Below, in pieces: positions 8,806-18,133 of a stretch of 64,000 bases of DNA (position 1 is the first letter of the stretch; each line of letters opens with the position of its first letter). Source of the stretch: an uncultured Lactobacillus sp. (GTDB taxonomy: Bacteria; Bacillota; Bacilli; Lactobacillales; Lactobacillaceae); NCBI GenBank assembly GCA_937874185.1, contig CALNAK010000020.1, positions 62,001 through 126,000 of the forward strand. The letters are read 5' to 3'. Under the pieces are notes generated by a model. That model was not told where the DNA came from. It was given only the letters and a program-made list of their open reading frames with translations, and did no database searches. Made by a program: the position numbers and the translations under genes.

Positions 8806-8927
8806 AGAGAGCGAAGAGCAACGGTTAGATTCTGAGCATTTGCCTAAGCCTAGTAATTACACACGATTTTGCGTGTGATTTCTAGGGTGTAGCAAAGTAC
8901 AGGAATCTGTTGCTCGTAGCTCGTTTC
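8806..8927 (+). repeat. Hairpin repeat copy A
   Basis: First of three related 120-126 base foldback elements in the window. It starts CAGAGAGCGAA and ends GCTCGTTTCA. Outer stem GAGCAAC / GTTGCTC, middle stem AGATTC / GAATCT, then TTTGC / GCAAA, CCTAG / CTAGG and inner stem CACACG / CGTGTG. It begins four bases after the murC stop codon. No ORF lies inside. Copies B and C keep the pairing with different stem sequences. Confidence 0.8.
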
Positions 8928-8933
8928 AGAATC

Positions 8934-9059
8934 AGAGAGCGAAACAAGGGCGGTCAGCTCCCGAGCATTTGCAGGACTTCACGAATTATACGCGAACTTT
9001 GCGTATGATTTGGGAAGTCAGGCAAAGCGGAGTGGAGTTGCCCTTGTGTAGCTCATTTC
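8934..9059 (+). repeat. Hairpin repeat copy B
   Basis: This is in direct tandem with copy A, six bases later, in the same orientation. It shares AGAGAGCG at the start, GAGCATTTGC in the left arm and GCTCATTTC at the end. Stems are CAAGGGC / GCCCTTG, AGCTCC / GGAGTT, TTTGC / GCAAA, GACTTC / GAAGTC and ATACGC / GCGTAT. The outer and inner stems differ from copy A but remain paired. Confidence 0.8.
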
Positions 9060-9086
9060 AATAAAACAGTTACACTCAAGCATTAA

Positions 9087-9132
9087 TAAAAATAAGGTCA
9101 CAACTCAAAAACGAGTTGTGACCTTATTTTTT
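9087..9132. terminator. Bidirectional terminator between murC and the permease gene
   Basis: The perfect 16-base inverted repeat starts AATAAGGTCACAACTC, has a six-base loop, and is followed by a T run on the plus strand and an A/T run on the other. It closes the murC unit after the two hairpin repeats and the convergent permease gene. Confidence 0.92.
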
Positions 9133-9141
9133 CTACAAATT

Positions 9142-10332
9142 TTACAATAATTTCAAGAAAACTGAGGCTATGATAACTGAAGCAACAGAAACAGTAGCGA
9201 ATCCACCAACTAACATCTTAGGTAGGATATTAGCGGTTAAATATGCTTCTTCATCGTCATCTTTGGCAACACTGTGACAAACTTCGGTGGTTAAGATGAA
9301 ATCGGCTGGGAAACCAAACAAAGCCGTTAGAGAACAAGCAAACGCCATATTTTTACTCATACCAAATGGTTTTGCCAAAGCAAATGAAGCTAAGAACATC
9401 CCGAAAATTCCGAGAACGATTAGAACTAAGATTTGAACAATGATACCACCGATAATTTTTGGTGTAGTCAAACTTAATTGGGCAAAAACATAAGCTAGTA
9501 GACCATACATTAACCAATTAAAAACCTTAGCTTTATCTAAAGCACTATCTTCCAAGAATCCTAATTGATGAGCAATAACACCAAATATTAGACAGATAAC
9601 GTTAGCATTTATCGCACCATGCATTAAACTAGCAATCCAGTTACTGAATAGGGCAACTAACGCAACACGAACGATAATGAAAACAGGTGTCTGATATTGA
9701 TTAGGTAAATTGAAAATAGGCTTTTTTTGTTCCTCTTCAACATGACCTTGGTGAATCATTTTAGCAACATCAGAGTCGGGATCATCCTTTTCATTACGAT
9801 ATTTGTTTGCTAAACGATTTCCTTCTTTTCTCAATAAGAGAGAAGTTAGTGGATAACCAATCATAGAATGCATGATATACATGGAAACTGGTAAAGCGAC
9901 AAGTGATGTTATACCCGCAGCCTTCAGGCCATCAGTCATAAGTAAAGCAGCAACTAAACCACCAGTTAATGGGGGAATAGCCGCAACTACAGTATGCCAA
10001 TCAAAAATAAAGGTTCCAACGATTAGCGTGAAAATCAAAGTACCGGCGACACCTAATAGAGCAATACAGACGGCTTTCCATTGATCAAGTAATTCTCTGA
10101 GATTCATCAAAGTCCCCAAATGAACCAAAAGTAGAGAAATACCTACACCAACAAATTGAGTATTGAAAGATGCTTGAGCAACAATATCTTTAGGCAAGAC
10201 AGTCCAGAAACCAATTGTGAATAAAACAGCTGTGATAAAAATTGAGGGAATAAACGCTTTAGTAGCGGCTGAAACCCAGTCCCCAATCAACATAAAGACC
10301 ATAACAATAGTGAATGCAATAAGATAGTTCAT
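9142..10332 (-). CDS. Predicted polytopic permease (GltS-like)
   Basis: The 396-residue membrane protein has about ten hydrophobic segments and one hydrophilic cytoplasmic loop around residues 168-205. A glycine-rich hairpin in mid-protein (IPPLTGGLVAALL) and a second one near the end (CSLTALFGFPADF) recall the inverted-repeat core of the glutamate:sodium symporter GltS and related carriers. That is a pattern resemblance, not a proven membership. It is divergent from the two amidohydrolases and could import a substrate for them or export a product. The start ATG follows a ribosome site GGAGGGCAA. The substrate is not known. Confidence 0.6.
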   Translation of the reverse strand: MNYLIAFTIVMVFMLIGDWVSAATKAFIPSIFITAVLFTIGFWTVLPKDIVAQASFNTQFVGVGISLLLVHLGTLMNLRELLDQWKAVCIALLGVAGTLIFTLIVGTFIFDWHTVVAAIPPLTGGLVAALLMTDGLKAAGITSLVALPVSMYIMHSMIGYPLTSLLLRKEGNRLANKYRNEKDDPDSDVAKMIHQGHVEEEQKKPIFNLPNQYQTPVFIIVRVALVALFSNWIASLMHGAINANVICLIFGVIAHQLGFLEDSALDKAKVFNWLMYGLLAYVFAQLSLTTPKIIGGIIVQILVLIVLGIFGMFLASFALAKPFGMSKNMAFACSLTALFGFPADFILTTEVCHSVAKDDDEEAYLTANILPKMLVGGFATVSVASVIIASVFLKLL

Positions 10333-10485
10333 AAACTTGCCCTCCTAATAAACAAGATTAAAAAATTATTAGAAATAAACTTATTCTTTTTTAACCTTGA
10401 TGTCAATGGACTTTTTTAAAATAACAATGTGCAATTACTGTTACTTCTATAATCTAACATTATTATTTATTTGAAAAATTTAAAA

Positions 10486-10530
10486 AATTCTAATAAAGCA
10501 TTGACAAAAATTAGAATTAATCTTAGAATT
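10486..10530 (+). promoter_or_regulatory. Promoter and operator-like boxes of the amidohydrolase pair
   Basis: TTGACA at 10501-10506 and TAGAAT at 10524-10529 have a 17-base spacer, a near-consensus promoter 27 bases before the first ATG. The box AATTCTAAT at 10486-10494 is inverted as ATTAGAATT at 10510-10518, and TTAGAATT recurs at 10523-10530 over the -10 site. Such boxes flanking and overlapping a promoter suggest a repressor or activator site. The divergent permease gene starts at 10332. A TTGACA on its strand at 10401-10406 has only a weak -10. Confidence 0.75.
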
Positions 10531-10556
10531 TTCTCATTAAATTAGGAGGCATTGCT

Positions 10557-11759
10557 ATGACGCAAACTTTATATAAAAATTTTAATCTCTTTGATGGTGA
10601 CCAATTTAAAATTCAGCCGAATGCTTGGTTTATTGTTGATAATGAATCAGGGAAAATTGTTGACTTGGGTTTTAACGAAGTACCTGAAAAAACAAATGTC
10701 GTCGATCTGCAAAATAAATATGTGATGCCTGGACTAATTAATGCCCATACCCATATCATGATGAATCCTCAGACTAACAAATTAAACTTTTTGTCAGAAG
10801 CCGAGGTAACTTTTACAGCTTTACAAAATTTGAAAGAGCTGCTTAAATCAGGAATCACCTATATTAGAGATTGTGGTTGTGCTTTTGATGTTGATATCAA
10901 ATTAGCCAAATTACAGCAAGAGGGTCAATTAGGTGGAACTGAAATTTTACCTTCAGGTCGTCCAATGAGTATGACTGGTGGACATGGTGATTTTACCGAA
11001 GGATTAGATGGCGAAACTACTTGGGGAAATTTGGTAGACTCACCAGATGAAATGCGTAAAGCCGTGCGTCATGAATTCAAACTTGGAGCAAAGAATATCA
11101 AGGTCATGGCAACTGGTGGCGTTATGTCAGAAACTGATGAAATCGATGATACTGAATTGTCTGTTGAAGAAATGAAGACAGCTGTTGAAGAGGCACATTC
11201 CAAGCATATGACTGTTGCCGCTCACGCTGAAGGGGCAAATGGAATCCACAACGCTATCGTAGCCGGAGTTGATTCAATCGAACATGGTTCATATATTACT
11301 GATGAAGATATTTCTTTGATGTTAGAGAAAGATATTTATTTAACTCCAACTTTAATTGCTGCTTACACGATTCCTGAATATGGTGAGGGCAAATTACCTC
11401 AATACATGTTGGATAAAGCTAATTCGTTTATTAAAGAATTTTACGCCAGAGTCGGCGCTGCGGCCAAAGCAGGTGTCAAATTAACTTTTGGTACAGACGC
11501 AGGAACGCCATTTAATGGTTTCAAAGATGCACCTAAAGAATTGGAATTATTGACACAAGTTGGCGCAACTAATGAACAAGCCTTGTTTGCGGCATCTAAA
11601 AATAGTGCTCATTTGTTAGGCATTGATGATGAATATGGCTCACTAAAAAAAGGAAAAATTGCTGATTTCTTAGTGCTAGATGATGATCCAGTTGCTGATG
11701 TTAAAGCGGTTCAACAAGAAGATAAAGCAGTCTACAAAAAAGGTATCAAGGTATTTTAA
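10557..11759 (+). CDS. Metal-dependent amidohydrolase (imidazolonepropionase/prolidase-like), copy 1
   Basis: This 400-residue TIM-barrel hydrolase has the full amidohydrolase metal set: HTH (His64, His66), Lys182 in IKVMATGG for the bridging carbamate, His223 in AAHAEG, His243 in SIEHGS and Asp314 in FGTDAGTPF. A GGHGDF block lies at 141-146. This set is typical of the branch often annotated as imidazolonepropionase-like or Xaa-Pro dipeptidase-like; known members cut N-acyl or dipeptide bonds. No hut genes are nearby, so histidine breakdown is unlikely. It is followed after 15 bases by a close paralogue. Its ribosome site is AGGAGG. Confidence 0.85.
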   Translation: MTQTLYKNFNLFDGDQFKIQPNAWFIVDNESGKIVDLGFNEVPEKTNVVDLQNKYVMPGLINAHTHIMMNPQTNKLNFLSEAEVTFTALQNLKELLKSGITYIRDCGCAFDVDIKLAKLQQEGQLGGTEILPSGRPMSMTGGHGDFTEGLDGETTWGNLVDSPDEMRKAVRHEFKLGAKNIKVMATGGVMSETDEIDDTELSVEEMKTAVEEAHSKHMTVAAHAEGANGIHNAIVAGVDSIEHGSYITDEDISLMLEKDIYLTPTLIAAYTIPEYGEGKLPQYMLDKANSFIKEFYARVGAAAKAGVKLTFGTDAGTPFNGFKDAPKELELLTQVGATNEQALFAASKNSAHLLGIDDEYGSLKKGKIADFLVLDDDPVADVKAVQQEDKAVYKKGIKVF

Positions 11760-11774
11760 GGAGGATTTCTAACT

Positions 11775-12974
11775 ATGACAAAAACATTTACTAATTTAAA
11801 TTTATTTAATGGAGTGGACGACAAAATTTACTCAAATAGTTACTTAACTGTTAACGATGAAGGTAAAATAATTGCCTCGGGTACTGGAACTCCAAATGAT
11901 GATAACGAACAAATTGATCTACAAGGAAAATATGTCATGCCAGGGCTGATTAATGCTCATACACATATCATGATGAATCCACAAACTAACAAATTGGAAT
12001 ATTTGTCAGAATCCGAAGTTACTTTTACCGCACTTAAAAATCTGAATACTTTATTACATGCTGGAGTAACTTACATTAGAGATTGCGGATGTCCATTTGA
12101 TGTTGATATTAAATTACGCAAACTTCAAGATGATGGTCAATTGGGTGGGACAGAAATTATGCCTTCAGGTCGTCCAATGACAATGACCGGTGGACATGGC
12201 GATTTTAAAGAGGGACTTGATGGTGAGGTCACTTGGGGTCATTTGGTAGATTCACCAGATGAAATGAGAAAATCAGTTCGTGAGGAATTCAAGCGTGGTG
12301 CTAAAAATATCAAGGTTATGGCAACTGGTGGAGTAATGTCTTCAACTGATCAAGTTGACGATACTGAATTAACTCAAAATGAAATTCACGTTGCAGTTGA
12401 AGAGGCTCATACAAAACACATGACTGTCGCTTCGCATGCCCAAGGAAATCACGGTATTCAAATTTCATTGGATGCTGGAGTTGACTCAATTGAACATGGT
12501 ATTTACGTTGATGAGAATCAAGCAGAATTCATGAAGGAACATAACGTTTATTTGGTACCAACGTTGAATGCTTGTGCCGGAATTGATAAATATGGAGTTG
12601 GGAAAATTCCTGATTACATGATAAAGAAGAATGACATCGTTAAAGGTGACTTCTTTAAAAATATTGGAATGGCTCTGAAAAAGGGTGTTAAAGTCGTTGT
12701 TGGAACTGATGCCGGAACACCATTCAATAGTTTTGAAACAGGTACAACTGATGAATTGTCATTGATTGCTGGTTTGGGTGTTAAACCTTATCAAGCATTG
12801 TTAGGGACAACACAATACGCGGCTGAATTGTTGGGGATTACTGATAATTATGGAAGTTTGGCTGTTGATAAATTTGCTGATTTCTTAGTTTTAGATGAAA
12901 ATCCTTTAGAAAATATTGACGCTGTAAGTCAAGCAAATAAACAGGTTTATAAAAAAGGTGAGTTAGTTAAATAA
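11775..12974 (+). CDS. Metal-dependent amidohydrolase, copy 2 (tandem paralogue)
   Basis: The 399-residue protein is clearly homologous to the gene before it over its whole length, with the same NAHTHIM, GGHGDF, IKVMATGG, SIEHG and GTDAGTPF blocks. The expected Lys, His and Asp ligands are present. Differences cluster in the region after SIEHG (its YLVPTLNACAG versus YLTPTLIAAYT), where substrate specificity is often set. So the pair looks like an old tandem duplication with separate specificities, not a recent copy. It has its own ribosome site AGGAGG and is followed by a terminator. Cytosolic; substrate unknown. Confidence 0.85.
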   Translation: MTKTFTNLNLFNGVDDKIYSNSYLTVNDEGKIIASGTGTPNDDNEQIDLQGKYVMPGLINAHTHIMMNPQTNKLEYLSESEVTFTALKNLNTLLHAGVTYIRDCGCPFDVDIKLRKLQDDGQLGGTEIMPSGRPMTMTGGHGDFKEGLDGEVTWGHLVDSPDEMRKSVREEFKRGAKNIKVMATGGVMSSTDQVDDTELTQNEIHVAVEEAHTKHMTVASHAQGNHGIQISLDAGVDSIEHGIYVDENQAEFMKEHNVYLVPTLNACAGIDKYGVGKIPDYMIKKNDIVKGDFFKNIGMALKKGVKVVVGTDAGTPFNSFETGTTDELSLIAGLGVKPYQALLGTTQYAAELLGITDNYGSLAVDKFADFLVLDENPLENIDAVSQANKQVYKKGELVK

Positions 12975-13033
12975 AATTATGCTAGAAATATTATTTTTAT
13001 TTATCTATAATGAATAGATAATACAACTAGTTA

Positions 13034-13071
13034 GGCTATGACGGAGCATATATTGTCATAGCCCTTTTTTT
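13034..13071 (+). terminator. Terminator of the amidohydrolase operon
   Basis: A perfect 9-base stem GGCTATGAC / GTCATAGCC is followed by a run of seven T. Confidence 0.9.
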
Positions 13072-13121
13072 ATGTTTTTGGAATTGTTGTAGGGTATTAA
13101 TTAATAGAAAGAGGCAGTATT

Positions 13122-14522
13122 TTGAATGATTCAGTATCAACACGTGTTAAATTGTCTATCCTTGCAGTAGGTTTGTTATCTTTTACAGGAATATTGATTG
13201 AAACGTCGATGAATGTAACTTTTCCGACTCTGACACAAACATTAAATGTTAGTTTGGGAACAGTTCAGTGGCTTACAACCGGTTACTTATTGTTAACAAC
13301 TATCGTTATGAGTACAACCGCATATGTTTTGAAAAAGTTTGATCCATTAAAGATATTTCTTTTTGCGGCATCTTTGTGTTTAATCGGTTCTATTGTTTGC
13401 ATGGTGGCACCGGACTTTCCAATTTTAATGGGTGGCCGATTATTGCAAGCTGTATCAACAGGCTTATCAACACCATTAATGTTCAGTCTAATTTTTGAGG
13501 AAGTTCCTTCTTCCAAATTAGGACTGTATACTGGTTTGGCCGGAGTGGTTATTTCCTTAGCACCAGCCTTGGGACCAACATATGGTGGAATAGTTAATCG
13601 TATGTGGACTTGGCGAGAGATTTTTGTTGGAGTGATTCCCTTAATTATTATTTTATTTATCATCGGATGGTTTTCTATCCGTGGTAAGGCTCGAGGTACT
13701 CATGGAATTTCATTTGATTATTTGAGTGTTGCCGGCTTAGCAATAATTTTCTCGATGATTCTCTTTACCTTTGATCAAGCAGGAGCCCATGGTTGGAATT
13801 CATCACAATTCATGATGTGGTTAGTGGGTTCGATTCTCGTAGTTCTCTTATTTGCTTGGTACAACAAGAAGAGCAGTCGTCAATTGATTGATTTCTCGAT
13901 TTTAAAATTACCAGTTTTACGTTTGAGATTATTTAGTTATTTCAGTTTACAGTTCATAAATATCGGCTTATCGTTTGTTTTACCGATATTTGCGCAAACA
14001 GCTTTGCATTTGAATTCTGCTCAAGCTGGATTAATGTTATTACCTGGTTCATTATTTGGAGCTGTTTTTGGTCTACTAGCTGGACATTTGTATGACAAAA
14101 AAGGAGCAACTTTACCGCTTCTAATTAGTGGAGTTTTGATAACGCTTGGTTCAGGATTATTCTGGATCAAGAGTAATAGTTTAACTTTAATGAGTATCAC
14201 GTTGATTTACATTGTTTTGAGAATTGGATTTAATTTTGGATTTGGAACATCGTTGTCAGATGGTAGTATGCAAGTTCAAGGAACAAAGAAATCTGATCAA
14301 AATTCTCTATTTAGTATGATGCAACAATATGCTGGTTCATTAGGTACTAACGTTTTGTCAGTGGTAATCTCTGCAGTTGCTTTGACAAGTGGAACTAAAA
14401 ATACAGTTTTGAATACAATTGCCGGTGCTAAAATTGATTTTATTATTTTGACGATTCTATCATTATTAGTTCTAGCATCCGTGATTTATGTTCGTTTACG
14501 TTATGAAAAGAAGGATAATTAG
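13122..14522 (+). CDS. MFS drug-type exporter (DHA2 / EmrB-QacA family)
   Basis: The 466-residue protein has about 14 hydrophobic segments. It shows the early motif LTTGYLLLTT found in DHA2 proteins and a motif C-like run (LAPALGPTYGG) in the fifth helix. Such proteins use the proton gradient to export drugs or metabolites. The start is TTG after AAAGAGG; no ATG in this frame fits better. It is flanked by terminators on both sides, so it is a single-gene unit. No regulator is adjacent. The substrate cannot be read from sequence. Confidence 0.85.
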   Translation: MNDSVSTRVKLSILAVGLLSFTGILIETSMNVTFPTLTQTLNVSLGTVQWLTTGYLLLTTIVMSTTAYVLKKFDPLKIFLFAASLCLIGSIVCMVAPDFPILMGGRLLQAVSTGLSTPLMFSLIFEEVPSSKLGLYTGLAGVVISLAPALGPTYGGIVNRMWTWREIFVGVIPLIIILFIIGWFSIRGKARGTHGISFDYLSVAGLAIIFSMILFTFDQAGAHGWNSSQFMMWLVGSILVVLLFAWYNKKSSRQLIDFSILKLPVLRLRLFSYFSLQFINIGLSFVLPIFAQTALHLNSAQAGLMLLPGSLFGAVFGLLAGHLYDKKGATLPLLISGVLITLGSGLFWIKSNSLTLMSITLIYIVLRIGFNFGFGTSLSDGSMQVQGTKKSDQNSLFSMMQQYAGSLGTNVLSVVISAVALTSGTKNTVLNTIAGAKIDFIILTILSLLVLASVIYVRLRYEKKDN

Positions 14523-14526
14523 CTGT

Positions 14527-14559
14527 GAGTCTGGATTCCTTGTGAATCTGGACTTTTTT
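14527..14559 (+). terminator. Terminator of the MFS gene
   Basis: GAGTCTGGATTC pairs over all 12 positions with GAATCTGGACTT, including G-T pairs, around a five-base loop. A T run follows. Confidence 0.8.
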
Positions 14560-14636
14560 AGTACCATGTAAACTGTTACTAATGGGTGGTATTTGTTAAA
14601 ATGGTAATAGTTAATATCAGTTGAATTGGAGAGAAT

Positions 14637-17294
14637 ATGACACAAAAGAAAAAATTACTTTTAATAGATGGAAACAGTGTTTCTTTTAGAGCATTTTTTG
14701 CCATGCATAATGTTTTAGATAAATTTGTTAATGGCGAGGGTATTCATACGAATGCGCTATACGCTTTTAATAATATGTTGGACATTATTTTGAAAGATGA
14801 GAAGCCTACACATGCATTGGTAGCTTTTGATGCTGGTAAGACAACTTTTAGAACTAAAATGTTCACTGAATATAAAGGTGGCAGATCCAAGACTCCACCA
14901 GAGTTGATGGAACAATTGCCTTTGATTCAAGATATGTTGAACTATCGTGGAATCAAAACCTATCAATTGCCTGACTACGAGGCCGATGACATTATCGGAA
15001 CAATGTCCAGACGTGCTGAAAAAGATGGTATGGATGTCACAATTATTACTGGTGATCGTGATTTAACCCAATTGACAACTGATAAAGTTACCGTTCGTGT
15101 GAATGTTAAAGGTGTGACTGAAACTGAACAATATACACCAGAACACGTGAAAGAAAAATTAGGTATTACACCTGATCAAATTATCGACATGAAAGGGCTA
15201 ATGGGTGATAACTCAGATCATTATCCTGGGGTTGAAAAAGTCGGTGAGAAGACTGCTATTAAGTTGATCAATGAATATGGCAGTGTTGAAGGAATATACG
15301 ACCACGTTGATGAGATGAAAAAAAGCAAGTTAAAAGAACATTTAATTAACGATAAAGATAAAGCTTTTTTGAGTAAGAAATTGGCTACTATCAATTGTGA
15401 ATCTCCTGTTGAATTAAACTTGGGTGATTTAGAATATCGTGGTGACAATCAAGAAATGTTGATCCAGTTCTATCAAAAGATGAACTTTGAATCATTCCTT
15501 GATCGTATGGATATTAAAAAAGAAGATACTTCTAAAGAGTTAGCTGATATCAACGTTCAACCACTTGATGAAGCTGCAATTGAAAAAATTTCTAAAAATG
15601 ATAAACCACAAACATTGGTCGTTGAAGGATTTGGTGAAAATTATCATACAGCTCCTATTATTGGAATTGCTGTTTCTGATGGTAAAGAATTCTTCGGCAC
15701 AACCGACGTATCCATTTTAGAGAATGAAACTTTGAAAAATTGGTTAGCTGATAAAGATAAAGAGAAGTATCTGTTTGACAACAAACGAACTATCGCGTTA
15801 TTGCATCGTTATGGTTGTGAATTAGATGGAATTAGTTTTGACATGTTATTGGTAGCTTACTTGTTAGATACAAATGATAATAAACAAGATATCGGTTTAG
15901 TTGCCAAGAACTACAATCTTAATTTACCAACTGAAGAAGAATTTTTCGGTAAAGGTGTTAAGAAATCTGTTCCTGAAGATGAGAAGGTATTGCTGAACTT
16001 TTTGGCACAGGAAGCACAGGTAATTGATGAATTAAAAGATCAAATGTTAACAGAATTGAAGAATAACGATCAAGATAGTTTATATGATGAGATTGAGTTG
16101 CCACTTTCAATCGTTCTTTCAGAAATGGAAATCGAAGGTATTACTGTTGAAGTTTCCAAACTGAAAGAAATGGAAAATACCTTTGCATTAAGATTGTCAG
16201 AAATAGAAAAGAAGATTTATCAAGAAGCTGGGAAAGAATTTAATATTAATTCACCTAAACAGTTGGGTGTTGTCCTATTCGAAGATTTGAAATTGCCAGT
16301 CGTTAAGAAGACTAAAACAGGCTATTCAACATCTGTTGACGTACTAGAGAAGTTAAAAGATAAGTCGCCAGTTGTTCAAATGGTGTTAGACTATCGTCAA
16401 ATTTCTAAGATTCAATCAACCTATGTTGTCGGTCTACAAAAGTTTGTGCAACCAGACAATAAGATTCATACGATTTATCTCCAAACTTTGACACAAACAG
16501 GTCGTCTGTCATCAATTGAACCTAATTTGCAAAATATTCCAATTAGAGTTGATGAAGGAAAGCAGATTAGAAAGGCCTTTGTGCCACAACACGAAGGATG
16601 GGAAATCTTTTCAGCCGATTATTCTCAAGTTGAGTTGCGTGTTCTAGCTCACATTTCAGGTGATGAACATATGCAAGAAGCCTTTAAAGAGGATTATGAT
16701 ATTCATGCACATACTGCAATGAGAATTTTCGGTTTGAATAGTACCGATGAAGTGACACCAAATATGCGTCGTCAGGCGAAAGCCACTAACTTTGGTATCG
16801 TCTATGGAATTAGTGATTATGGATTGTCACAAAATATTGGTATTACTAGAAAGCAAGCGGCAGCGTTTATTGATTCGTATTTTGAACAATATCCTGGTGT
16901 TAAACAGTACATGGATGATATCGTTAAATATGCACGTGAAAATGGCTATGTAGAAACAATTATGCATCGTCGTCGTTACTTGCCAGATATTCATTCAAAA
17001 AACTTTAACGTACGTAATTTTGCGCAAAGAACCGCTATGAATACACCGATTCAAGGTAGCGCAGCCGATATTATCAAGGTTGCCATGATCAATATGCAAA
17101 AGATGTTGAAGAAGGAAAAATTACAAGCTAATTTACTTCTTCAAGTACATGATGAAATGATTTTTGAAGCTCCAGAATCTGAAATTGAAACTCTCCAAAA
17201 ATTAGTTCCAAGTGTGATGGATTCAGCTGTTAAATTGGATGTTCCATTGAAAGTTGAAACTGCTCACGGTAAAACTTGGTACGAAGCTAAATAA
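14637..17294 (+). CDS. polA: DNA polymerase I
   Basis: The 885-residue enzyme fills repair gaps and removes RNA primers. The 5'-3' nuclease domain covers about residues 1-290 (LLIDGNS, YEADDIIGT, ITGDRDL). The polymerase domain, about 480-885, has motif A DYSQVELRVLAH, the O-helix RRQAKATNFGIVYG and motif C VHDE. In the middle domain I do not see the acidic residues of an active 3'-5' proofreading site, as in Bacillus PolA, so it probably lacks proofreading. It heads a tight run with mutM, coaE and nrdR. The start ATG follows GGAGAGA. Confidence 0.96.
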   Translation: MTQKKKLLLIDGNSVSFRAFFAMHNVLDKFVNGEGIHTNALYAFNNMLDIILKDEKPTHALVAFDAGKTTFRTKMFTEYKGGRSKTPPELMEQLPLIQDMLNYRGIKTYQLPDYEADDIIGTMSRRAEKDGMDVTIITGDRDLTQLTTDKVTVRVNVKGVTETEQYTPEHVKEKLGITPDQIIDMKGLMGDNSDHYPGVEKVGEKTAIKLINEYGSVEGIYDHVDEMKKSKLKEHLINDKDKAFLSKKLATINCESPVELNLGDLEYRGDNQEMLIQFYQKMNFESFLDRMDIKKEDTSKELADINVQPLDEAAIEKISKNDKPQTLVVEGFGENYHTAPIIGIAVSDGKEFFGTTDVSILENETLKNWLADKDKEKYLFDNKRTIALLHRYGCELDGISFDMLLVAYLLDTNDNKQDIGLVAKNYNLNLPTEEEFFGKGVKKSVPEDEKVLLNFLAQEAQVIDELKDQMLTELKNNDQDSLYDEIELPLSIVLSEMEIEGITVEVSKLKEMENTFALRLSEIEKKIYQEAGKEFNINSPKQLGVVLFEDLKLPVVKKTKTGYSTSVDVLEKLKDKSPVVQMVLDYRQISKIQSTYVVGLQKFVQPDNKIHTIYLQTLTQTGRLSSIEPNLQNIPIRVDEGKQIRKAFVPQHEGWEIFSADYSQVELRVLAHISGDEHMQEAFKEDYDIHAHTAMRIFGLNSTDEVTPNMRRQAKATNFGIVYGISDYGLSQNIGITRKQAAAFIDSYFEQYPGVKQYMDDIVKYARENGYVETIMHRRRYLPDIHSKNFNVRNFAQRTAMNTPIQGSAADIIKVAMINMQKMLKKEKLQANLLLQVHDEMIFEAPESEIETLQKLVPSVMDSAVKLDVPLKVETAHGKTWYEAK

Positions 17295-17305
17295 AGGGTG
17301 ATAAT

Positions 17306-18133
17306 ATGCCAGAAATGCCAGAAGTAGAAATTGTAAAACGTGGTTTGAATGAGCAGGTAAAAGGTCGTAAAATAACTCATGTTGAAATTCGTTATCAGAA
17401 CCTAATTACTGGGGATGTTGATCAGTTTATCGAATTTGTGACTGGTGCAACGATTCAGGATGTTGGACGCCGTGCTAAATTTCTGTTGATTCATTTAGAT
17501 AACGGATATACAATTATTAGTCATTTAAGGATGGAAGGTCGTTATCGTGTATCGGCTGATCCAGCTGCTATTGACAAACATTCACATGCTATTTTTACAT
17601 TAGATAACGGGCAAAAAATGATTTATAATGATGTCCGTAAATTTGGTCGGATGCAACTATGGAATACGGATGAATTGGCTGATAATAAATCAATCAGTAA
17701 ATTAGGGCCAGAACCATTGTCAGATGAATTTACTTTCAAAAATGTGAAACCTAGAATTATGCGTCATCATAAAGATATTAAAACAGTTTTATTAGATCAA
17801 TCAGTCATGAGTGGTCTAGGTAATATTTATGTTGATGAAGTTCTTTGGAAGACTAAGATTCATCCAGAGACTCCATCAAATCATTTAACAGATGAAGGTA
17901 TTCAAAAGATTATCGAAGTTTCAAATGAAGAAATGACTTTGGGAATTGAGTCTGGTGGTTCAACGGTTCGTTCATATGTGGACGCAACCGGTCACGCTGG
18001 ACATATGCAGAATCGTTTAAAAGTTTATGGGAAAGAAGGAACGCCTTGCCCAAGATGTGGTACCGAGATTCAAAAGATTAAGGTCGGCGGTCGTGGTACA
18101 CATTTCTGTCCAAAGTGTCAGGTAGTCAAATGA
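17306..18133 (+). CDS. mutM: Formamidopyrimidine-DNA glycosylase MutM (Fpg)
   Basis: This 275-residue base-excision repair enzyme removes 8-oxoguanine and formamidopyrimidines and cuts the strand. After Met removal the N-terminal catalytic Pro2 and Glu3 are exposed (MPEMPEVEIVKRG). The H2TH region contains QSVMSGLGNIYVDE, and the C-terminal zinc finger has CPRCG then CPKC. All expected functional residues are present. It begins 12 bases after polA, and its stop overlaps the coaE start (ATGA), so the DNA-repair genes and coaE are co-expressed. Confidence 0.96.
   Translation: MPEMPEVEIVKRGLNEQVKGRKITHVEIRYQNLITGDVDQFIEFVTGATIQDVGRRAKFLLIHLDNGYTIISHLRMEGRYRVSADPAAIDKHSHAIFTLDNGQKMIYNDVRKFGRMQLWNTDELADNKSISKLGPEPLSDEFTFKNVKPRIMRHHKDIKTVLLDQSVMSGLGNIYVDEVLWKTKIHPETPSNHLTDEGIQKIIEVSNEEMTLGIESGGSTVRSYVDATGHAGHMQNRLKVYGKEGTPCPRCGTEIQKIKVGGRGTHFCPKCQVVK

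Noticed and set aside
8806..9059. Foldback repeats as an insertion sequence or MITE
   Set aside because: No transposase, no clear terminal inverted repeat at both ends and no target-site duplication. Stem covariation fits a structural element better.
8806..9059. Foldback repeats as a CRISPR array
   Set aside because: Only two adjacent units, over 100 bases each, no short identical repeats with unique spacers and no cas genes.
13283..13663. Open frame of 126 codons on the minus strand inside the 13 kb MFS gene
   Set aside because: Shadow frame of a membrane protein gene, no ribosome site.
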